A DNA stretch of 64,000 bases from positions 62,001 to 126,000 of the forward strand of contig NZ_LR588413.1 of NCBI RefSeq assembly GCF_901447155.2. Direction: 5' to 3'. Numbering within the stretch: the first letter of the stretch is position 1; each line of letters starts with the position of its first letter. This document shows, one piece after another, positions 26,384 through 34,175 of this stretch. The notes beneath the pieces were generated by a model. That model had not been told where the DNA came from and did no database searches. It saw only the letters and a program-made list of their open reading frames with translations. Position numbers and translations under genes: made by a program. The DNA is from Peptoniphilus catoniae. Its GTDB lineage: Bacteria; Bacillota; Clostridia; Tissierellales; Peptoniphilaceae.

Positions 26384-27142
26384 ATGAGTAAAGAATTATT
26401 AAAAATAGAAAATTTATCTGCCTATGTAACAGAAGATCAAGACTTAGAAATATTGCACAATATTAATCTTAATATTAATTATGGAGAAGTGCATGTAATT
26501 ATGGGTCCAAATGGGTCTGGTAAAACGACCCTTGCTAATGTAATCATGGATAATCCTGAGTATTCCTTGAAAAGTGGAAAAATTTATCTTGATGGTGAAG
26601 ACATAACTGAATTAAGTACTGATAAGAGAGCACGTAAGGGATTGTTTATGAGTTTTCAAGCACCTATGGAAGTTTCAGGGATAAGTGTTGAGAACTTTAT
26701 AAGGACAGCTAAATCTTCAATTGAAGATAAAAACATACCAATTTTAAAATTCAAGAAGGAATTAAAAGCTGAAATGGAAAAACTTGAGTTTGATGAATCT
26801 TATGCCAGTAGATATTTAAACCAAGGATTTTCAGGTGGAGAAATGAAGAAAAACGAAATTCTCCAAATGCTCATGTTGAATCCAAAGCTTGCAATTTTAG
26901 ATGAAACGGATTCAGGTCTTGATGTTGATGCTACAAGAGTTGTAGCTGAAGGTATATCAAGATTTATGAACAAAGATAAGGCGGTTCTTATTATTACACA
27001 CCACAGGGAATTAATTAAAAATATACACCCTGATTATGTTCACGTAATTGTAGATGGAAGAATAGTAATGACAGGAGACGACAGTCTTGTTGATAAAATA
27101 GAAAAAGATGGATTTAATTGGATAAAAAAAGAGGTGGAATAA
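26384..27142 (+). CDS. sufC: Fe-S cluster assembly ATPase SufC
   Basis: A 252-residue ABC-type ATPase with Walker A G41PNGSGKT48, signature FSGGEMKKNEILQ (the E-M-K-K form typical of SufC) and Walker B LAILDETDSGLDVDA. SufC drives conformational change of the SufBCD scaffold on which iron-sulfur clusters form in the cytoplasm. It is first in sufCBDSU with AAAGGAG as Shine-Dalgarno, and one base-step from sufB. Confidence 0.97.
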   Translation: MSKELLKIENLSAYVTEDQDLEILHNINLNINYGEVHVIMGPNGSGKTTLANVIMDNPEYSLKSGKIYLDGEDITELSTDKRARKGLFMSFQAPMEVSGISVENFIRTAKSSIEDKNIPILKFKKELKAEMEKLEFDESYASRYLNQGFSGGEMKKNEILQMLMLNPKLAILDETDSGLDVDATRVVAEGISRFMNKDKAVLIITHHRELIKNIHPDYVHVIVDGRIVMTGDDSLVDKIEKDGFNWIKKEVE

Positions 27143-28561
27143 TTGTCAGATAGAATTAAAAAGAAAACTCATATAGATGATATGGACAGAGGCATCTATG
27201 ACATAAAAAACAAATTCACCTATAAGTCAAAAACCGAACAGGGCCTTACGGAAGAAATAGTAAGACAAATTTCAAAGGAAAAAGGCGAACCGGAATGGAT
27301 GCTTAACTACAGACTAAAGGCTCTTGAAATTTTTAATAGTAAAGAAAATCCTGTATGGGGTCCTGACCTAACTGAAGTTGATATAAATGAAATAACGACT
27401 TATATACGTCCTGATGCAGAGCTCACAGACGATTGGAGAAATGTTCCCGAAGAAATAAGAGATACTTTTGACAAGCTTGGCATTCCTGAAGCAGAAAAAG
27501 ACTATCTTTTATCAGGAGTAGGGGCCCAATATGATTCCGAGGTTGTCTACCATAACATTCAAAAATATTTATTGGATCAAGGAGTTGTTTATGTAGACTT
27601 TGAAACAGGGCTTAGAGAATATCCTGAGATTGTAAAGAAATATTTTGGAAAATGCATAAGTCCTAATTTACACAAATATGCAGCTTTACACTATGCTGTG
27701 TGGAGTGGGGGATCTTTTGTTTATGTGCCTAAGGGAGTCAAGGTAGATGTTCCTCTTCAATCATATTTTAGATTGAATGCACCTGGAGCAGGACAGTTTG
27801 AACATACTTTAATAATTATTGAGGATAATAGCTATTGTCACTTTATAGAAGGTTGTTCAGCTCCTAAATATAATATGATTAATCTACATGCAGGAGCAGT
27901 TGAATTATTTGTAGGTGAAAATTCAACTCTTAGATACTCAACTATAGAGAACTGGTCAAAAAATATGTATAACTTAAATACTAAAAGAGCAATTGTAGAA
28001 AAAGATGGAAAAATAGAATGGATATCAGGATCCTTTGGATCAAGAGTGTCTATGCTATACCCTGCATCAATTTTAAAAGGAGAAAGAGCATCAAGTGAAT
28101 ATGTAGGCATATCATTTGCGGGTGCCGAGCAAAATATAGATACAGGAGCACAAGCCATACATCTTGCACCTCATACTAAATCAACAGTAAACTCAAAATC
28201 AATTTCCAAAGCAGGTGGTAAAGCTATTTATAGGGGCCTTGTTAAAATAGCAAAAGAGGCTACTGATTCTAAAGCAAGTGTTTCATGTGAATCTTTAATG
28301 CTGGATAATTTATCAAGATCAGATACCATACCTGTAATAGATATAAAAAATAAGAATGTTGACTTTGGGCACGAAGCTAAAATTGGTAAAATATCCGACG
28401 AAGTAATATTCTATTTAATGAGTAGAGGAATACCTGAAAGCGAAGCAAAAGCAATGGTAGTAAGAGGATTTGCAGAGCCTATAGCTAAAGAGCTTCCTAT
28501 GGAATATGCAGTTGAAATGAATAATTTAATTAACTTGGAACTAGAAGGATCAATCGGTTAG
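27143..28561 (+). CDS. sufB: Fe-S cluster assembly scaffold SufB
   Basis: A 472-residue SufB with the conserved FVYVPKGVKVDVPLQSYFR, HFIEGCSAPKYNM (scaffold cysteine region) and the C-terminal FGHEAKIGKISDEVIFYLMSRG. With SufC and SufD it forms the scaffold that receives sulfur from SufS-SufU. The TTG start at 27143 directly follows the sufC stop with GAGGTGG as ribosome site. Length and motifs are normal. Confidence 0.97.
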   Translation: MSDRIKKKTHIDDMDRGIYDIKNKFTYKSKTEQGLTEEIVRQISKEKGEPEWMLNYRLKALEIFNSKENPVWGPDLTEVDINEITTYIRPDAELTDDWRNVPEEIRDTFDKLGIPEAEKDYLLSGVGAQYDSEVVYHNIQKYLLDQGVVYVDFETGLREYPEIVKKYFGKCISPNLHKYAALHYAVWSGGSFVYVPKGVKVDVPLQSYFRLNAPGAGQFEHTLIIIEDNSYCHFIEGCSAPKYNMINLHAGAVELFVGENSTLRYSTIENWSKNMYNLNTKRAIVEKDGKIEWISGSFGSRVSMLYPASILKGERASSEYVGISFAGAEQNIDTGAQAIHLAPHTKSTVNSKSISKAGGKAIYRGLVKIAKEATDSKASVSCESLMLDNLSRSDTIPVIDIKNKNVDFGHEAKIGKISDEVIFYLMSRGIPESEAKAMVVRGFAEPIAKELPMEYAVEMNNLINLELEGSIG

Positions 28562-28569
28562 GAGGAACT

Positions 28570-29634
28570 ATGAATTCAACGGTTGTAACAAATAAGCTTA
28601 CATTTAAAACTTTTAATTATTTGAATGTTAATGATTCTAAAATAGAGCTTCCTGAATTAAAAAATATCAAGCTTAGTATAGAATCTGATAAGGCTGATGA
28701 TTTTTTAAATAGAAATTTTTATAAAAATGAAAAAGAAGAACTTCCAAAAGATATTTTAGATTTAAACAGAAATAATTGTAATCTCTTTAAGATTCATAAG
28801 TCAAATACAGAAAATTCCACAAGTAAAGTAATTATTAAATCTGATGACATTAGTAATCAAGTAATAGACTCTCACTACGTGGTAAGTGAAAAAGATGAGA
28901 CATTAAATCTTATTTTAGATTATGAGAGTAGTGGTAATATTGAAAAATTTAGAAGCTCATTAATAAAAATATATGCAAAAGAAAATTCAAAAATCAATGT
29001 TTTCATTATACAGAATGAAGACAATGAGCATACATCAATTGAAACTATATATGTCAACATACAAGAGGGAGCAAGTGTAAATATTCATCAATTTGAGTTA
29101 GGGTCAAGTAAACTTTATACTTATCTTCAAAGTGATTTAATGGGGGAACATTCTAATTTTAACGTAAATTCAATTTATTTTGGTTCAGGTAGTAACGAAA
29201 TAGATATGCTGTATAATGTCTTTCATTATGGAAAAGATAGCAAGTCCAATATTGTTGTAAATGGGGCCTTAAAAGATAAATCTAAGAAAATATTCAGATC
29301 TACTCTTGATTTTAAAAAAGGCTCATCATTTAGTACGGGTTCTGAAGAAGAATATGCAATACTACTTGATGATGATGTTGAGTCTATTTCTGTACCGGTG
29401 CTTTTGTCACATGAAGACAATGTTGAAGGCAATCATGCAGCGAGTGCTGGTAATGTAGATGATGATTTAATGTTTTATATTATGAGTAGAGGATTTGATG
29501 AAGAAAGCTCCAAATCAATTATTATACAATCTAAGTTTTCAAGTGCAATAAATAGTTTAGAAGATGAAAACTTTAAAAAAGTAATTTGGGATAGGGTTTT
29601 TGAAAAAGTTAGGGGTAGTAGAGATGTTAGATAA
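28570..29634 (+). CDS. sufD: Fe-S cluster assembly protein SufD
   Basis: A 354-residue SufD: a diverged beta-helix scaffold paralogous to SufB, with the C-terminal block SHEDNVEGNHAASAGNVDDD and LMFYIMSRGFDEESSKSII. Its central region is rather diverged, as usual for SufD. It partners SufB and SufC. AGGAGG lies 4 bases before the ATG. The 3' end overlaps sufS by 11 bases. Confidence 0.93.
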   Translation: MNSTVVTNKLTFKTFNYLNVNDSKIELPELKNIKLSIESDKADDFLNRNFYKNEKEELPKDILDLNRNNCNLFKIHKSNTENSTSKVIIKSDDISNQVIDSHYVVSEKDETLNLILDYESSGNIEKFRSSLIKIYAKENSKINVFIIQNEDNEHTSIETIYVNIQEGASVNIHQFELGSSKLYTYLQSDLMGEHSNFNVNSIYFGSGSNEIDMLYNVFHYGKDSKSNIVVNGALKDKSKKIFRSTLDFKKGSSFSTGSEEEYAILLDDDVESISVPVLLSHEDNVEGNHAASAGNVDDDLMFYIMSRGFDEESSKSIIIQSKFSSAINSLEDENFKKVIWDRVFEKVRGSRDVR

Positions 29635-30859
29635 AAAAACAGTTGAAAAAATAAGATCTGATTTTAAATTTTTGGAAGAGGACGATAATTATATATATTT
29701 TGACAATGGTGCTACGACTCAAAGACCAATTCAAGTAATAGAAAAAACCGCTGACTTTTATAAAAAATATAATGGTAACCCTCATAGGGGAGCTCATTTT
29801 TTTGCAATTAAATCAACCGAGTTTTATGAAGAAGGTAGAGAAAAAATTTCAAAGTTCATAGGAGCAAATTCTTCAAATGAAATAATTTTTGTAAGGAATG
29901 CTTCAGAGGCCTTAAATCTTGTTGCTTATTCTTGGGGATTAAACAATTTAAAGCCGGGAGATGAGATACTTCTTTCTATTATGGAACATCACTCAAACTT
30001 AGTCCCTTGGCAAATAGTAGCAGAAAAGACAGGAGCAAAACTCAAGTTTCTTTATTTAAATAAAGATAGGCAAATAGAAGATAAGGATTTTGAAGATAAG
30101 CTAAGTAAAAACACAAAGATTTTTACAATAACAGCAGCATCAAATGTTCTTGGAACTATGCCTAATGTAAAAAGATATATAAAAAAGCTTAGGGAAGTTT
30201 CCCCGGATGCTATTAGTATCGTAGATGGGGCACAATATGTTCCACATCACAAGATAAATGTAAGAGAATTAGATTGCGATTTTTTAGCATTTTCAGGGCA
30301 TAAAATGCTTTCCTCAATGGGAATAGGTATATTGTATGGTAAAGAAGATATTTTAAATTCAATGCCTCCGTTTTTATCAGGAGGAGATATGATTGAATAT
30401 GTATATGAAGACAGAACATCTTATTTATATGCGCCTCAAAGATTTGAAGCGGGGACTGCAAATGTAGGCGGGGTTGTGTCACTTTCAGCAGCAATTGATT
30501 ATATAGATAATATAGGTATAGAAAGTATTTATGAATATGAAAAAAAATTATGTGAATATGCTTATGATAAAATGAAAGATTTACCATATCTAGATTTATA
30601 TACTACGCCGATAAAAGATAAATCTCCTGTAATAGCTTTTAATTTTCATGATGCTCACCCTCATGATGTAGCCTCTATACTTGATTCATATAAAATAGCT
30701 GTAAGATCAGGTCATCACTGCGCTCAACCTTTACACAGATACCTTGGTATAAATTCGTCATGTAGAGCAACCTTTGCATTTTACAATACCTTTGAAGAGA
30801 TAGATACCTTTATAGAGCATTTGGAAGATGTTAGGAGGTTAATGAAAATTGAATCTTAA
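29624..30859 (+). CDS. sufS: Cysteine desulfurase SufS
   Basis: A 411-residue group II cysteine desulfurase: FDNGATTQRP start, H122/H123 region MEHHSNLVPWQ, PLP lysine K227 in FSGHKMLSSMG, and C366 in RSGHHCAQPLHR. It passes persulfide sulfur to SufU. ATG 29624 is preferred over the in-frame TTG at 29600 because the protein then starts like other SufS proteins and GGGG lies at suitable spacing. The second of three desulfurases in the window. Confidence 0.95.
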   Translation: MLDKKTVEKIRSDFKFLEEDDNYIYFDNGATTQRPIQVIEKTADFYKKYNGNPHRGAHFFAIKSTEFYEEGREKISKFIGANSSNEIIFVRNASEALNLVAYSWGLNNLKPGDEILLSIMEHHSNLVPWQIVAEKTGAKLKFLYLNKDRQIEDKDFEDKLSKNTKIFTITAASNVLGTMPNVKRYIKKLREVSPDAISIVDGAQYVPHHKINVRELDCDFLAFSGHKMLSSMGIGILYGKEDILNSMPPFLSGGDMIEYVYEDRTSYLYAPQRFEAGTANVGGVVSLSAAIDYIDNIGIESIYEYEKKLCEYAYDKMKDLPYLDLYTTPIKDKSPVIAFNFHDAHPHDVASILDSYKIAVRSGHHCAQPLHRYLGINSSCRATFAFYNTFEEIDTFIEHLEDVRRLMKIES

Positions 30860-31277
30860 TGAAATATATACTGAAGTAATTTTAGAACAAAGTAGAAATA
30901 AAAGAAACAAAAGAGATTTAGATAATCCAACTGTCAAGGAACTTGGGCACAACCCATCATGCGGAGATGAAATAACCTTACAGCTGAAAGTAGACAATGG
31001 CAAAATAGAAGATGCTTCCTATACAGGTACAGGGTGTGCAATTTCACAAGCCTCTACATCTATTATGGTTGATAGAATTAAGGACCTTTCCTATGAAGAA
31101 GCTTTAAAGCTTGCTAATGATTTTATAGCCATGGTCAAGGGAGAAGTTAAGGATGAAAAAACCTTAGAAGAACTTGGAGATGCTGCAATTTTTGAAAACA
31201 TACAGAATCTCCCTGCAAGAGTAAAATGCGCAGTTTTACCTTGGTATACTTTAAAAGAAATTATAGAGAAAAAATAA
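30849..31277 (+). CDS. sufU: SufU sulfur-transfer protein
   Basis: A 142-residue SufU with the zinc ligand set C38, D40, C63 and C127 in NPSCGDE, GTGCAISQAS and VKCAVLPW. In Gram-positive bacteria SufU is a zinc-dependent sulfurtransferase accepting sulfur from SufS rather than a scaffold. The insertion between C63 and C127 that separates SufU from IscU is present. The TTG start overlaps sufS by 11 bases; AGGAGG lies at 30833-30838. Confidence 0.95.
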   Translation: MNLNEIYTEVILEQSRNKRNKRDLDNPTVKELGHNPSCGDEITLQLKVDNGKIEDASYTGTGCAISQASTSIMVDRIKDLSYEEALKLANDFIAMVKGEVKDEKTLEELGDAAIFENIQNLPARVKCAVLPWYTLKEIIEKK

Positions 31278-31302
31278 AAAGTTTTATAAAGGTGGTGATT
31301 TA

Positions 31303-31698
31303 ATGAAAATATCAACTAGAGGAAGATATGGATTAATGGCCATGTATAGTGTTTTTCAAAACTATGGAAAAGGACCTATATCAATTAATGAAATCGCAGA
31401 AAAAGAACATCTTTCAGTAGCTTATCTGGAACAGCTTTTTGCACTTTTAAAAAAAGCTGGTCTTGTAAAGTCTATAAGGGGAGCATTTGGAGGTTATGAG
31501 CTTACTAGAGATCCATCAAATATCAAAATAAAAGAAATCTTAAATGCGCTGGAAGATGACATAGCTTTATCATGCTCGGTTATGAGCAATAAACCTGAAT
31601 GTAGAAATCTAGAAGAGTGTGCAACAAAAGACATATTAGACAAACTTCAAATTAAGATTGATGCTGTACTGGACTCCTTAACTCTTGCAGATATGTGA
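31303..31698 (+). CDS. iscR: Rrf2-family regulator (IscR-like)
   Basis: A 131-residue Rrf2 protein with an N-terminal winged helix (MKISTRGRYGLMAMYSVFQN, EHLSVAYLEQLFALLKKAGLV) and three cysteines, C91, C100 and C106, where IscR carries its [2Fe-2S] ligands. The first gap is 8 residues instead of IscR's 5. Position between sufCBDSU and an IscS-type gene suggests it senses cluster status and represses this block, probably including its own synthesis. A CymR-like cysteine regulator is the alternative, but CymR lacks these cysteines. GGTGGTGAT is the ribosome site. Confidence 0.85.
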   Translation: MKISTRGRYGLMAMYSVFQNYGKGPISINEIAEKEHLSVAYLEQLFALLKKAGLVKSIRGAFGGYELTRDPSNIKIKEILNALEDDIALSCSVMSNKPECRNLEECATKDILDKLQIKIDAVLDSLTLADM

Positions 31699-31705
31699 GG
31701 TCGAT

Positions 31706-32839
31706 ATGGAAATTTATTTAGACAATGCGGCTACCACTAAAATAAAAGATGAAGTTTTTGAAGCTATGGAGCCTTATTTAAAAGAAAATTATGGGAACGC
31801 TTCATCTATTTATTCCTTAGGTAAAATATCAAGAAATATAGTAGAGGAGTCCAGAGATAAAGTTGCGGAAATATTAGGATCTAAACCTGAAGAAATTTTT
31901 TTTACATCAAGTGGAAGTGAGGCTGATAACTGGGCTATAAAAGGTAGAGCCTTTTACATGATAGATAAGAACAAGCATCTTATTACAAGCCCTATTGAGC
32001 ATAAAGCTGTACTTGAAAGTATGAAATATCTAAAAAAATTCGGTTTTAAAATAGATTATGTAAAAGTTGATAAGGAGGGATTTGTAGATCTTGATCATTT
32101 AAAAGATTTAATAAAAGAGGATACTTCTCTTGTATCCATTATGTATGCAAATAATGAAATAGGAACTATTGAACCCATTAAAAAAATTAGTAATATTTTA
32201 AAAAATAAAAATATAGCTTTTCACGTAGATGGTGTCCAGGCATTGCCTGGTATTGAATTTAATTTAAAAGACTTAGATGTGGACCTTTTTAGTATTTCCT
32301 CTCATAAAATAGGAGGTCCTAAAGGAATAGGTGCTTTATATAAAAAATCTGGAATGAAAATAGATAATCTTATTCATGGTGGAGGACAGGAAAGATCTAA
32401 AAGAGCAGGGACTGAAAATGTAGCCTATATAGTCGGTTTTGTCAAAGCCTTAGAAATACTTGACAGAGAAAAAAGTAAAAACATCAAGAGAGTAAAAGGA
32501 ATGAGAGATTATTTTTTAGATAAACTTTTAAAACTTAACGGCGTTTATCTTAATGGCCCAATAGAAAATAGGTTGCCAGGGAATATAAATATTTCTATAG
32601 ATAATATAGATTCCCAGTTTTTATTGATTCTTTTGGATAAATATACTATATTTGCCTCCAGTGGAAGCGCTTGTAATGCAGGAAGTATCGCCCCTTCTCA
32701 CGTACTTAAAGCCATAGGAAGAAGTGATGAGCTTGCAAAAAACTGTTTAAGAATTACTATTGGGGAGAATAATAATATGAATGAAATTATTCAAGGGTCT
32801 GATATAATAGTAGATACAATAAATTCATTAAGAGGTTAA
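31706..32839 (+). CDS. iscS: Cysteine desulfurase (IscS-type)
   Basis: A 377-residue group I desulfurase: MEIYLDNAATTKIKDE, H99 in PIEHKAV, PLP lysine K201 in SSHKIGGPKG, and C323 in SSGSACNAGS. ATG 31706 is preferred over the in-frame ATG 31685, which lies inside the regulator gene; GAGG precedes it. It follows the Rrf2 gene as iscS follows iscR or cymR in other Bacillota, where mnmA (tRNA 2-thiouridylase) usually comes next. Here mnmA is absent and a membrane protein follows. Third desulfurase of the window. Confidence 0.92.
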   Translation: MEIYLDNAATTKIKDEVFEAMEPYLKENYGNASSIYSLGKISRNIVEESRDKVAEILGSKPEEIFFTSSGSEADNWAIKGRAFYMIDKNKHLITSPIEHKAVLESMKYLKKFGFKIDYVKVDKEGFVDLDHLKDLIKEDTSLVSIMYANNEIGTIEPIKKISNILKNKNIAFHVDGVQALPGIEFNLKDLDVDLFSISSHKIGGPKGIGALYKKSGMKIDNLIHGGGQERSKRAGTENVAYIVGFVKALEILDREKSKNIKRVKGMRDYFLDKLLKLNGVYLNGPIENRLPGNINISIDNIDSQFLLILLDKYTIFASSGSACNAGSIAPSHVLKAIGRSDELAKNCLRITIGENNNMNEIIQGSDIIVDTINSLRG

Positions 32840-32845
32840 AATTAT

Positions 32846-34093
32846 ATGAATACAATTAAACTTACAGCTGATGAGTTTAATAAGCTCTCACCGGGATTTC
32901 TTTCAACTTTAAGAAGCGTACTTGTTGCAATGCTTTTGTTTTTGATTATTTATTATCTTATAAATATAGGAAATAGATACATTGACAGATCAAGACGTAT
33001 TGAAATAGATCTTATAAATATAATAAGAATATTTTTAGTTATTGTATTTCTTTATATAGTAAAGATTATTTTTAATAAATTTCCTATTATAGCTGATACA
33101 TTTTGGGCAATGATACTGGCAATAGTTATTTCTTTTGCAATTAATCCAATAGTTACCTATTTGGAAAAGAAAAATATAAAAAGAGGCTATGGAATAATCA
33201 TTATATATATAAGTGCCTTATTAATATTTACAATTTTGCTTGTAATAGTAATACCAAAGACCGTATCTGAAATGTCTAATATTATTCTTAGATTGCAGGA
33301 CGCCTTTGAAGTTTTAAATTCTGAGGCTTTAAAACTAAATTCATATATAAAAGATATTTTTAGTTATGATTTGCCTACATATGTAGATTCTAAAAAAATA
33401 TTTGATTCTATACAAAAATCTATTACTGACTATATTATAGAATTTCAATCTCAGGCACTATTTAAAATTAGAAATTTGGCAACAAGCGTGGGAGGATTGG
33501 TTTCAAAAATTATAAGGTTTGCTCTAATATTTATTTTCACCTTTTATTTTACCATTGATAAGAATAAATTTAAGGCAAAAGTAGTAAGGGCTCTACCAGA
33601 AAAACATAAAGCTGATATTTTGTATATTTCAAATAAAATTAATCAGGCTCTTCTTGATTTTGTTAAGGGAAGAGTACTCATGGCTGTATTTGTAGGCCTT
33701 ATAACCATGATTTATTTATTGATATTAGGCGTAGATTTTGCAATAGTAATAGGAATTATTACATGTATAGCGGATATAATTCCTTATATAGGTCCTTTTT
33801 TAGGATTTTTACCAGCAGTATTGTTTGCTTTTATAGATTCTCCAACGAAGGCTCTTTGGGTTTCGGTTTTATTTGTTTTAGTACAATGGGCTGAAAATAA
33901 TATACTTGGGCCAAAACTTTTAAGCAATAAAACAGGGCTTAGTCCTATTTTGATTTTAATCTCCATAATAGTTGGAGGGGCAACTATGGGTGTTTTCGGT
34001 ATGATTTTTTCAGTACCTATAGCATCTATTATAGTTATATTAATAGATTTTGCGAAATTAAAGTATAATGAAAAGAATAAGAATGTAGTCTAA
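32846..34093 (+). CDS. AI-2E family transporter (PerM-like membrane protein)
   Basis: A 415-residue polytopic membrane protein of the AI-2E/PerM family. An N-terminal helix pair (about 25-45, 55-75) is followed by the typical FWAMILAIVISFAINPIVTYLEK, a soluble middle (about 135-205) and the C-terminal helices with ITCIADIIPYIGPFLGFLP and WAENNILGPKLLSNKTGLSP. Family members include exporters and Na+/H+ antiporters; substrate unknown. It is commonly found between iscS/mnmA and alaS in Clostridia, as here. The ORF stops just before the alaS promoter. Confidence 0.9.
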   Translation: MNTIKLTADEFNKLSPGFLSTLRSVLVAMLLFLIIYYLINIGNRYIDRSRRIEIDLINIIRIFLVIVFLYIVKIIFNKFPIIADTFWAMILAIVISFAINPIVTYLEKKNIKRGYGIIIIYISALLIFTILLVIVIPKTVSEMSNIILRLQDAFEVLNSEALKLNSYIKDIFSYDLPTYVDSKKIFDSIQKSITDYIIEFQSQALFKIRNLATSVGGLVSKIIRFALIFIFTFYFTIDKNKFKAKVVRALPEKHKADILYISNKINQALLDFVKGRVLMAVFVGLITMIYLLILGVDFAIVIGIITCIADIIPYIGPFLGFLPAVLFAFIDSPTKALWVSVLFVLVQWAENNILGPKLLSNKTGLSPILILISIIVGGATMGVFGMIFSVPIASIIVILIDFAKLKYNEKNKNVV

Positions 34094-34122
34094 TTGACAA
34101 ATTATGTCATTTTAATTATAAT
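34094..34122 (+). promoter_or_regulatory. Consensus promoter of alaS
   Basis: TTGACA (34094-34099) and TATAAT (34117-34122) are both perfect and separated by 17 bp. The -35 begins immediately after the upstream stop codon. Transcription should start near 34129, leaving a short leader with a hairpin at its very 5' end. Confidence 0.88.
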
Positions 34123-34135
34123 TTGAGTAAGGTAT

Positions 34136-34160
34136 CTCCTCCCAAAATGGGAGGAGTTTT
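34136..34160 (+). promoter_or_regulatory. Hairpin in the alaS leader
   Basis: CTCCTCCC (34136-34143) and GGGAGGAG (34149-34156) form a perfect 8-bp GC-rich stem with an AAAAT loop, followed by TTTT. It lies between the promoter and the ribosome site AAGGTGAGG (34161-34169). It could be a 5'-end stabiliser, a weak attenuator, or a stem that competes with the ribosome site because its left arm is complementary to Shine-Dalgarno-like sequence. No T-box features are present. Confidence 0.65.
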
Positions 34161-34175
34161 AAGGTGAGGTGCAGT

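Noticed and set aside
34123-34175. T-box riboswitch upstream of alaS
   Set aside because: The leader is only about 47 bases and has no specifier loop or T-box sequence; just a single hairpin.
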